Origin: Pristionchus mayeri
Taxonomy: Eukaryota; Nematoda; Chromadorea; Rhabditida; Neodiplogasteridae
Assembly: GCA_036245805.1 (NCBI GenBank)
Contig: BTRK01000002.1
Location: forward strand, 27,335,067 to 27,399,066
Direction: 5' to 3'
Length of the DNA: 64,000 nucleotides
Part shown: piece by piece, positions 54,469 through 64,000 of the stretch
How the letters are laid out: every line of letters starts with the position of its first letter
Numbering within the stretch: the first letter of the stretch is position 1
Notes under the pieces: model-generated
The model's database searches: none
The model's input: the letters and a program-made list of their open reading frames with translations, nothing else
Told to the model about the DNA's origin: nothing
Position numbers and translations under genes: made by a program

Positions 54469-57400
54469 TCATATGCACATTCCCAAGGGAGGAGAAAAGA
54501 TTCCATTTGAACACGTCGATTCGCCATTTCCTTCCAGAGACGTTCCTGCTGTACACACAAGCACAGCTCGTGTTGAAGACGGATATCGATTAGGAGTCTC
54601 TGCGAGGGGTACTGTAGAGTGGAAGGGATACTGCAGAAAGTACCTGGGTCGGAAGGAAGGGAGAACGTTATCTCGCCGTATGGCGGTGCTCTCAAGGAGG
54701 TACATAGGAGGGACGGAGCACTCGAGAGGAAGGAAGAAGATTCCCTCGAGAGGGCCGAGGAGGGCGAATCTCGTTGCAATCCCATGCAGCTGGTGGGAAT
54801 GGGCGGGTACCATCCCGCATTCGAGCAAGTCGAGATGTACGGGACCGAAGATTGGAAGCAGAAGAGAGCAACCATGGCGCCGTCTGAATCAGTATTCGAT
54901 CTTTCTGCAATCCCCTCCCTCAACTACCAGGGTATCCTCCAGTGGGAAGAGCAGCACTCGAGAAGTTGAAGCTGCCATTCAGAGGAATGAGAGGTGCTGC
55001 ACAGGGGAGTCGAGAGGCGCCGATTGATGAGGCGCAGATTCCCAATTGAGGAGGAAGGAAGGAACCACCACGGCATGAGGCTGCACCAGCGCCTGAAGGA
55101 AAGAGGAGGGAGTAGAGAAGGGGAAGGAGGAAGGGAGGAGGTGAGAGAGGAAGAGGGGGGTGCACCGGAGGAGGAGGAAGAGGAGGACGGGATGAAGAAG
55201 GGGGGGGGGAGGATAGGGGAAAGTAGGAGAGGTACGAAGGTTAGGAGGGGAGAGACCCACCATCCACATGGTATCCATTGGAGCAAATGAGCGCAACAAT
55301 GACTCCTTCGTTCCACGGCCCGAGAGAGTTACCCTGGAATGAAAGCGATGTGAGGAAGTAGAATGAGGCAGGTCAGATGATCACCGTCGGATGAGAACCA
55401 GAAATGGTGCCTTTATTTAGTTTCACATTAGATTCCTACAATTTTTGGTTTTCATCCGGAAGGTTATCATCTGAACTAGGCCCTTGCATTCCCCCCTTAC
55501 TGAGGAGTACTTGAGTGATCCCTGCAGAGGAGTGAGGGGAGGAACAACGCAATTCCTGCCCATAGTTGCAGTGGGAGGAAGAGTCGTCCATGGTTGAGTG
55601 GTGGTCCATGGCTGGGTTGTGGTCCATGGCTGTGTGGTAGTCCAAGGCTGTGTGGTAGTCCATGGCGGCGTAGTCTGGGGTAGGATGACTCCGCCAGTTC
55701 CGCCCAGTCCTCCTCCTCCTCCCATCACACACTGTCCGAATGTCATTGGAGACCTGAAGGGAGGGGATACAAGCGACCCATTCGTATCTCTGTACCAGAT
55801 TCCATTGATGCACGTCATCGTTGATTCGCCATACAGCGAATATCCAGGATTGCAGTGGGCTCGAGCATACGATCCGACGGGGTAAGGATAGTTGGAAGAG
55901 TATTGAACCTGCCCATTGAAGACCAATGGAGCAGGATTGCATGAGGTCACTCCTGAAGAGATAATGGAGATGATGAGGACCAAGGGATATCACGCCTCTC
56001 ACTAGTCAAACGGGAAAGTTTTTGTCAACGATATGTCCCGTTTCTACGTGAGAGAGGTGATGTAGTCTCGTCTACTCTTCGAACACAACCATGCCATGCC
56101 ATGCATCTGGGTGCAAGAGGAACCTTCTTTCTCTCCGATGGCAAGAGTGCATCTTCCGACTGTAGATGGTTGCCATCCTTCTGGAGTGCACACAGCTGCT
56201 CTCGCTCCTTCTACGGTGTATCCGAGAGAGCAGTTCACTCTGACTACAGTTCCTATGGGAGCTCGGCCATCGATTGGAGTGTCGTATCGAAGATCGCCAT
56301 TCTCAATGTCACTACGAGCGAGCGAACCGAAGGCAGGACAGGAGGAGGAGAAGTGAGCAGTGGGAGTGTCTACGAGTGAGAGTGAGAGTGTGGTCTGACT
56401 CTCCTCCCCTTGCACGCTCTCTCACATGTCAGAGAAAGTGAGAGAGTGCACAAAAGGAGGAGAGTCAGACGATTACTCGGCATGCTCATGCAAGAGAGGA
56501 AAACGAACCTGCCACACTGCAACTTCCCATCTGAGTCCACTGCCCTGCATCGTTCATTATTATTTATTTTTAATAATATAAAAATAATTAAAAATTAAAA
56601 TCATTATGATTAATAATATAAAAATAAACTTGCCATTAAGACAAGTAGCGGCCACTGATCCAGTAACGGATGAACCAAGGGGACATTGAAGGGTTAGAGT
56701 CGTGCCTGAGGGAGGGATGAGAGGGAAGGAGAAGGAGTGGACTCACCTGAAGGAAAGGGACCGAGACGAGAGGAAGTTCCTGTGGGAGAGAGACTGCAAG
56801 AGCCTCCACTCATTCCCACATTGGAAGTGGTGAAGGGTTGTCCATTGATTGAATTCGGGGAAGTGGTAGAGAACCCTCCTCCACCAACGCCACCCTGCAG
56901 ACTCTGCACTGTTCGTTTGTAGAATTAGGTACGTTTGCTCAACAACTCTGCACTTTTTTCTCAGGTTAGGGGTGGCTATGCAAGAAATGACTTCCTTCAT
57001 TCTGTGTCCCTCGATCAGGCCGGTGAAAGATTATGAAAACTTATTGCCAAGTCATCAATACCTCTGCTCTCATTACGACCGGAATCCGACTGATTATAAC
57101 TGACCGAGTATCCAGGCTCTCCTATCTGTGCGCATCGACCCAATGTAGGAGTCCACAATGCATTGGAGCACCGAGCTTGAGATGGGCCTGGACGATTGAT
57201 GATTAGCCTAGGAAAGAGAAGACTAAAAAATATCTCACCTACTGGAACTGATCCGGGACATGTGAACGAGACCAAAGTTCCCGATGTGTACACGCCAATA
57301 TTGGGAGGGATGGAATAGGTAAGGGAGGCTCCGAGTGGAGGGAGAGGTGCAAGACAGCCTAGATTGAGTTGACGAGGAACTCTATTGGAAGGGGGAGGGG

Positions 57401-60400
57401 ATCGCTCACTACTACTAGATGAATTGGGACTACTCTCTACTCGATCACTAGATCCTATCAGATCTCCATCGCCATCCATGGGCTGCAAAGGAAGAATTGA
57501 GAATGGGAGGGGAAGGAGGGCATTAGGGCGGATGATCACTGTCGCTTCATAATCTTCAGGATGGGAACCAAAAGTTGAATAATTCTGCAGTAATTGCACA
57601 TTGTGGGAATATACTATGAAAAATGGAGAAGGGTCTATTTTTGGTTCTCATCATTATCATCAGGCGGTGATCATCCGACCTAGTTCCGAAACGGGGGACG
57701 TACGTCATTGAGGGCTCCAGAATGAGTCGTCCAGGAGGAGCCAGCGTTGGACCCGAATGAACCGCCAGAACACTTCCCGATGGATAGGCCATCCTCGCTT
57801 CGCCAGCTACCATCGACACACCCAGCAATGGCACTTCCTGAAAAGAGAAAACCGATAATTTAGACAGGCAGATAGAGGAGGTGGAGGATGAGTTGATTCA
57901 CCTTCAACTTTCCCATCACCACACGAAAGTTTGACGATTACTCCAGATCCGAAAGGTCCTTCGACCATTCCATTCGAGTACTGCAGAGAGCCTCCGATCG
58001 GAGTGGGAAGGGAGGAGCAGCCTGTAGAGAAGGAAAGGGAGAGTTCACGGCAATCTCTTGCCTACTGACCTCTACTGTCGACTTGACATTCTCCGAAAGG
58101 AGGACTCCATGTATCACCCACGCACGTTGATACCTGTCGTTCAATGGTAATTATCATTCCCAACCTAATTTTCTCCACATAATGACACAAGAGAGGGTAA
58201 GACAAGATAATTGTATTCCATCATTAGCACGAGCCCGTGAAACAATTCAACTGCCTCTTTACTCTATGCATTTTCTCGCAGCTCAGGTGGTTAGAGAATC
58301 TTTTGAAGTGAAGAAACCGTGACCCGAAAGATGAAATCTGCTCACCACGTTGCCCGAGATCTTCCCGTCGAGACAAGAGAGCGTCCCGATGGTAGATTCG
58401 CGACGGTATCCCTCAACAAGACTCATTGAATAGAAGGGACAAGAAAAATATACTCCAGTCTATCTAAGCACTTGAGCCCAGCGATAGCCGCTGCTTTGCC
58501 CGTAACTTGCACGAAACTTTGGGTAAGAGAAGGGGCAGAATACCTCTCGAGCACTGGGGAGGGAATACTTCATCACGGCGCCTCTTCCATTGAACTCTTC
58601 GCAACCATTCGATATCGCAGGTCCACAATTTCCAATAGTTGTGCTGGTCCACTTTCCTATTCGAAGAATCATTTGGAACTCGCAAGTAGGATAGTTTCTT
58701 GTTATGAGTCGATAGTGCCACAGAATCCAATAACTTCTCTTCACTCTTATAATTACATTCTTACTAGTTTTGGAATAAGTTTTTGTGAACGCATTCATAG
58801 ACAACTGAGCTCTGTTCTGACAACTTGGGAACTTTCATATCGATAAGTGACTGAGATTCGCTCCTGCTTAGTCGATGGACTAACCAGTGGGTAGACAAGT
58901 GGCAACTCCCGATCCATAGAGACCGTATCCATTGAGGCACGTGGGAGTGGCTGTGGTTCCAGGAGGGTAGGCACCATTGATCTCTCAAATGGCATTTTGA
59001 TAGAGCACGAGAAGGGATGGATACCTCCGAGGGAGTAAGAGATGCGGCCATTGATTATAGATGATAGTGGAAGGCAGGAAACTCCGCTGAGAGGGATGGT
59101 AGCCACTCCACAACTGCCTCAACACAGGAGATGAACAAGGGGAAAATTGAATGGAAGCAATTATCATTTTTCAATTCTCTTTCTTTATTAAATGTGCTCA
59201 TATTGTGCCAAATATCAGCATTCGATGTATGGTAATAGCCATCAAAAACATATGAAACGTCACAAAAATGGTTCACTCTCTCCTCGAATTTCGAATGCAT
59301 GATCAATGAGTTTCAAAAATGCGCGTACAATATTCGAAATGATAATATTGTTTACCAAGATTGTTGGTCCATTGTCCTCCTAGACAGGTGGAGACAGACG
59401 GACGGGGAGTCGTCCCATCCGTGCACGCGAGAACAGCACTACTGCCTTGGGCAGTCGGAGTGAGGGGAAGAGTGTAGGTGATCTTGCCCCCAGGGACAGA
59501 AGACAGCAGAGGACACTGGACTGCACTCTGAATATTCTCACTAAATCCAGGAGAGGAAGAGGGGGCACTAGGCCAGATGAGAACCATGACGTCATGCCGC
59601 ATTTGATATATCAAAGGCGGCATGACATCATTGTTCTCATCCGACATTGTGCCTGGAGATGGCGAGGTTAGCACGGCATTCTACAGGATGTGGACGAGAC
59701 AAAGAGAGCGCAGAGAGTTAGACAAAGTTGGCAAGTTGCCAGCCATCATATTTTTGAATTATTAGATCCTGACAATGATTTTAAGATCTTGTTCGAGCGG
59801 TAAAACGTCGTGGTTAGTATGGGACAGACACGCACGCACTCTCACCCACCTGTCGAATTATTCTACGACGCTACAAAGGGAGGAATGAGGGGGGAGTTTG
59901 AAGTAGGATTGGTAATTCGAAGTCGAATGCGAATTCGCAATTCGGCTTCGAATTGCCAATCCGAGAGGAAGGGAAGAGGATCCACCTGCATGCATGCTCC
60001 AAGAGACCCCGCCCATCCTTGAGGAGTGCATGTGATCTTCTCCTTCCCCTCCACAGTGAAGCCATCCAGACACACCAATTGGACGGATGAACCATGCGAG
60101 AAGGGAGTACGAGAGGGGAAGAAGTAGGAGATCTGCGAAAGAAGATTGGAAATGAGGGTACTAGCGACGAATGAGAACTATGACATCCTGCCGCATTTGA
60201 CATATCAAAGGCGGTATGACGTCATAGTTTTCATCCGACCCAGTTCCAGAAGGATGATAGGAAATGGGAGTAGGTTGGATTCATGAGATATGGTCTCCTT
60301 ATTCTACAAACACCTATCTGACGAAAAAGCAATCATAATAAAGAGACTCGTTTCCCACGAAGCCAGCCCTAGAGGAGAGAGGGAACGACTGTACCTTCCC

Positions 60401-62953
60401 GTTAGGGACGGGCAGAGGAGGAAGACATTGGAATGAGGAGAATGGGTAGCATTCGGAGAGAGCTTTAGTCCATCTGAAATATAAAATCAATTGCTGATCA
60501 AGAATATCAGATACGTCGATCGGTTGCACGTGGCTGTCGTCTCTCCAGCTGGTGCGTAGCCAATGTCACAGAGAAGGGAAACTGTAGTCCCCGCTCGGAA
60601 TCGGCCTGAACCATACTAGCGTACCGAATAAATATTCCGGTTCGAATATTGTACGAATCGATATTGTACCGAATTTGTGAATAGCAAATCGAACACATAC
60701 AAGTCAGAGAATACATTAAAGTTACCGGACGAGGACGAAACCCTGATCTGACCCTGATCTGGTCGCGTGTACGAGAGAGTATGCAAAAGTGAGAGAGCGC
60801 GGGATTACGCTGATCATTTTCGGCTTTCCCTTGGAGCTATTATTGATTTTTTAGCATTTTTGTATATTCATTCTCAACTAATTCAGCCATCGGCTATTCG
60901 ATAGAGGACGAAAAATAGGGGGTCAATTTTGTCCTCGTCCGGTAACTTTAATGAAATAATTACTCGTTGAAGGAAGGGAGGAGTAGATCAGCTTGCCATT
61001 CTTCACCTCGTTCATCATCACACACTCATCTCCGATTGATGACGTGGACAGGGTAGATACTGGAATGGCAAACGGTTCCTAGAGACCAATCAGGTGAATC
61101 ATTTTAGAACTGGACATGTTATGACTCTTTGTTTTCGAAGTCAGTGGTGGATTTGGAGCAGTTTATTATTTTGATCCCTTGAAATTTTGCAGTTCTAAAA
61201 TGATACACCCTTCTAATCTTACCAGTCTGTCCGGTGCATGGACCGAGTGTCGGGGTGGGATACCATCCATGGGCAGTGCACACAGCATGGGAATGACCAG
61301 TGGAGAGGGAGGGAGAGGAGCAGGTGAGGGAGACGGAAGTGCCCACGGGATGAAGACCAGATGAAGAAGAGGATGAGTAGACCATCTAAAAGAACACATC
61401 ATCTCCTCTCGCCTTTTGTTTAACGTGATAGGAGAAACAGTTTTAAGTTTCATTTGTCACCTAGATGTGAATGCATGTTCATGTACAAGTTGAATGTTCC
61501 CTGACAGAAATGCATGAACAATATAGATTGAAAGGAAAATATGGGATTCGCACCCGCGACCTTTCGATCTCTTGACTAATCCCTCTATTTTTTGACTCAT
61601 TCCAACATTTCTATTTGCCACAGGAAACATTCGAATCTCCCGTTAATCCCCCTTCCAATCCTCGATTCCCTTTTTTTAATATCGCATCCCTGTCAACATT
61701 CACCGCTCCATTTCTCGCTCATCATCCATCAAATACGTTCTCATTTTGCTCACAATAAGCAAACAATGGTTGAAAGTAGGACAAGGGGATAACCATTCAT
61801 AACATGGCGATCCCCCTCCCGATCCTCTCCCTCCCCCTCCCTCCCTCTCACCTTTCCGTTCTCAACACTCTTCAACTCTATGCAATGATCCGACGAGTTG
61901 GCATCATTAGTCATTACTGATGATCGAGTGCTCCATGCATAGCAGAGCGGGGTGGATTCCCTCTCGAATCCCTCCATCCTCGTGTCGCCACTCAGAGAAT
62001 ACGCACTCACTGAATGTAAACCTCGCACTCTACGGCATTTTACATGGTTATGGGGTGAAAGTGCAGAGAAAGAGAGAAGCTCTCTCGCCAGTAACTCTCA
62101 GAGAGAGTGCTGGTGGCATCAAGCCATCAACACGCTGTTCATTCATTCGGAAACTTTGCGATTGCGCAATAGTTGAAAAATATTCTCGAATGTTCGGGAA
62201 ACACTCTTCTCGCAGATTTCTGACTGATTACACAAGGCGTGTCGTACCTCTCGCTCCATTAATGGTTTTTGAATGGACGTAGATGGGACTATCCGCCCCG
62301 CAGTCTCCTTCTTCCTTCGCACACAAAATGGATTGCGGACTGTCCGTGATGGAATTGTCCCCTCCGAAGAGTTTCTCCTCGTATCGTGATGATCCTTTAA
62401 AATAGCTATGGCTTCTCAGGAAACGACTCTCTTCATTCTGCGTGCTCTCTCGCCGGTCAGAAAGGTGAGAGAGCGCGCATAATGAAGAGACTCAATTCTT
62501 GCAAGCCTACATAAAGATATCGGGAATGGTTTTGCGTCAAATTCAAACGTAAAACAAAGAATGAAATTTACGAAGCAATATACCATCTGGTTGAGTATGG
62601 AGATGAAATCGGAGGAGACACAATCCAATGGGACATTCTCCCTCTGCTAGAGAATGCGGCAACAACACTGTCTTACTTCCCTTCAAAGATGATTTTGGAA
62701 AGGAAGACTGGAGCGAATCAAAACCTCCTTGAGTAAAAAATGATTGCTCCCTGACAAATCTTCATCTGATATTCGATAATCAATTGAGTTAGTGCTCTTC
62801 CACACTCCGACGATTCCTGGTTGGATGACATAAAAAGGGAACATGAGGGAAGGAATCACCGAGATCTCTGGGGGAAAGATGCGGAGGGCATTGCGTGAAA
62901 TGAGAATGAGATAATGAGCATAGAGCTGATAATAGAAGAATTGAAGGACTCAT
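54469..62953 (-). CDS. large secreted protein with about 14 sushi (CCP) modules
   Basis: A predicted extracellular adhesion or matrix protein. The start at 62953 (MSPSILLLSALCSLSHSH) directly follows a TCGCTTCAG acceptor. Successive exons each hold about half a sushi module: CIELKSVENGK with HPVGTSVSLTCSS; RAGTTVSLLCDIGYAPAGE; GSSVQLVCLDGFTVEGKE; CPLLSSVPGGKITYTLPLT; PPGTTATPTCLNGYGLYGSG; GSGVIVKLSCGDGKVEG; CLAPLPPLGASLTYSIPP; GTTLTLQCPLGSSVTGS; GTVVRVNCSLGYTVEGAR; VGSYARAHCNPGYSLYG. A Trp/Thr/Gln-rich linker (WTTTQPWTTTQP..) follows, then three more modules ending GNGESTCSNGIFSPP and MCI at 54469. No transmembrane segment is seen. Exon edges of modules 1 and 4 are uncertain. Confidence 0.85.
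55371..55477. repeat. short palindromic MITE, long-end variant
   Basis: Ends GGTCAGATGATCACCGTCGG and inverse, in an intron of the sushi gene. It shares CGGATGAGAACCA with the hairpins below. Confidence 0.7.
55590..55665 (-). repeat. 21-bp-type coding repeat (WTTTQP linker)
   Basis: Four or five units such as GTGGTCCATGGCTGTGTGGT encode a PWTTTQ repeat on the minus strand of the sushi gene. Confidence 0.75.
57522..57683. repeat. palindromic MITE, longer relative
   Basis: Ends TAGGGCGGATGATCACTGTC and GGTGATCATCCGACCTAG; lies in an intron of the sushi gene. Confidence 0.65.
59567..59651. repeat. 85-bp hairpin MITE, copy a
   Basis: Near-perfect inverted repeat with GATGAGAACCATGACGTCAT and the mirrored half, loop near TTTGATATATCAAA; in an intron of the sushi gene. 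Confidence 0.88.
60160..60243. repeat. 84-bp hairpin MITE, copy b
   Basis: Same family as copy a (AATGAGAACTATGACATC.. GGCGGTATGACGTCATAG); in another intron of the sushi gene. Confidence 0.88.
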
Positions 62954-63185
62954 CTGAAGCGAGAGAAGGGAACGATTCGACTGATTGAGCAGGGAGAGAG
63001 AGGGGAGGGACGAGATCTCACACGGGGAGAGATTATCCATCCTGGGTGAGTGGGGGGCATCCAGTCTATCCCTCCCCCTTCCCATATGAGCAATTTACAT
63101 GACAGCAACCAAATAGGGCACGCGTTACCTCACTGATAGTTCAAATTTACCTCACGAATAAATATTTAATCATAAACTTTGAAGG

Positions 63186-63476
63186 ATGAACAAGCGGGTG
63201 GAGGGAATTGCGAGAATTGCGTGTCCTTCGATAGCATGGTGGAACTGTGCGGGTAGTGGGAGGGTGGCGCAATCGATGACCTTCTCGACAGTGTTAAAAC
63301 CTCACTTATCAGTTACTGTGCCGAGGTTCAACTTGGTAGCACGCGGAGAATTCGGGGAAGAAGCCGAACAAGCCGGAATCATGTTTTCAAATCCACATAT
63401 GTCAAAAGTACTTCGAGGTAGCGAAAGGCGGTTACAAATTTACGAAATATATTTTTTCGACGGCTCAATCTCCTAA
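63186..63476 (+). CDS. uncertain 96-residue reading frame
   Basis: An unbroken frame (MNKRVEGIARIACPSIAWW.. HLSVTVPRFNLVARGEFG..). The opposite strand is also coding-like over part of it (EKVIDCATLPLPAQFHHAIE, reminiscent of a sushi module start). I cannot decide which strand is real. Confidence 0.25.
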   Translation: MNKRVEGIARIACPSIAWWNCAGSGRVAQSMTFSTVLKPHLSVTVPRFNLVARGEFGEEAEQAGIMFSNPHMSKVLRGSERRLQIYEIYFFDGSIS

Positions 63477-63479
63477 GTG

Positions 63480-63960
63480 CGCTCTCATTTTGTTCTCTCG
63501 ACAGCTCCTTGCTCGCGATCTTCTTGTAAACGTGTCAATAACATCAAGTGTAGACTGCCAAAGTGCTTCATCGAAAGTGAGAGTTTGTTCACTCGCTACT
63601 ATTTGGGAGAACGAGTATTAGGGATCATGGGGGTTTATCGAGCTATTTCGAGAAATTCGTCAGTAGAAACATGATATGCGGCATTGTGTGCTATCAGATA
63701 CTCAACGAGGCTCTATGTCGGATGAGAACTATGACATCACGCAGCATTTGGTATATCAAAGGCGGCATGACGTCATAGTTCTCATCCGACCTAGTGCCCT
63801 CAACGACCAACATCTCAAAGTCTGGCGAAGAATGACTTGTGTACGACGATGTCCTTGGCTGCACGAATGGACTCGATGGAGGAGCAACCTGAGAAGAGGA
63901 AGAGTCAGAAAGATGTGAAGCCTATAGAGTTTGGGAAACGATCCCACGCTCTCTTTATCG
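63480..63960 (-). CDS. possible exons of a further minus-strand gene running off the window
   Basis: Coding-like stretches: APPSSPFVQPRTSSYTSHSS (about 63885-63820), preceded by a TCCTCTTCTCAG acceptor, and QTLTFDEALWQSTLDVIDTF (about 63590-63530), preceded by CCCAAATAG. They are not joined into a model and the family is unknown. Confidence 0.3.
63713..63796. repeat. 84-bp hairpin MITE, copy c
   Basis: Same family as 59567 and 60160: GTCGGATGAGAACTATGACA.. TGACGTCATAGTTCTCATCC. It lies between two coding-like stretches. Confidence 0.9.
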
Positions 63961-64000
63961 ACCAGTCTAGTGAGTGTGCAAAATGAAGAGTGCGTGGTAT

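Noticed and set aside
54473..55290. Long plus-strand frames (184, 116 and 98 codons)
   Set aside because: They lie opposite the last sushi modules, whose minus-strand exons join in phase and carry conserved Cys and Trp; the plus frames have no such support.
63477..63674. Nuclear-receptor-like zinc motif (SSCKRVNNIKCRLPKC)
   Set aside because: The cysteine spacing does not match a receptor DNA-binding domain, and the opposite strand reads better.

Overview
This looks like nuclear DNA from a nematode, probably a free-living rhabditid or diplogastrid; Pristionchus-like is my guess, not a demonstrated assignment. The signs are split genes with many short AT-rich introns ending in TTTCAG, splice acceptors a few bases before several start codons (as expected for spliced-leader trans-splicing), a UDP-glucuronosyltransferase, F-box and sushi genes, and abundant mariner/Tc1-type elements. 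All gene models are hand-read from the raw sequence; exon edges are proposals.

Layout. 1-2047: a decayed mariner fragment abutting an apparently intact DD37D (maT-type) Tc1/mariner element. 2085-25400: a cluster of three tandem minus-strand C2H2 zinc-finger genes (ends near 2085/6322, 6644/14049, 19363/25000) with 7, about 20 and 14 fingers, nearly one finger per exon. They share an unnamed N-terminal domain and an upstream block carrying E2F-like TTTCCCGC and GGCGGGAA motifs. Introns and gaps are full of foldback and MITE-like elements, many flanked by TTAA. An orphan copy of the promoter block lies at about 17.9 kb next to a small secreted-peptide gene. 25819-28723: a single-pass membrane protein gene and a secreted mucin-like gene, possibly an operon. 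29073-32645: a 3.57-kb element with about 0.5-kb inverted terminal repeats and a perfect 8-bp target-site duplication, carrying two divergent host-like genes and no visible transposase. 33055-35752: a complete UDP-glucuronosyltransferase. 36835-38071: a small secreted-protein gene broken by a mariner-type MITE inside its signal peptide. 38819-41622: a six-exon gene of unknown function. 41.9-45.2 kb: a zinc-finger relic, a tRNA-Asn(GTT), a small cysteine-containing secreted protein and an F-box protein. 45.7-50.7 kb: mostly repeats. 51187-53919: a perilipin-like gene. 54469-62953: a large secreted protein with about 14 sushi/CCP modules on the minus strand. 63-64 kb: unresolved.

The genes are not one pathway. 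The strongest candidates for something undescribed are the gene-carrying inverted-repeat element at 29-32.6 kb, the zinc-finger family with shared N-terminal domain and shared promoter block, and the set of TTAA-flanked foldback elements. Several zinc-finger reading frames are interrupted; some breaks fall in homopolymers and could be assembly errors rather than true decay.
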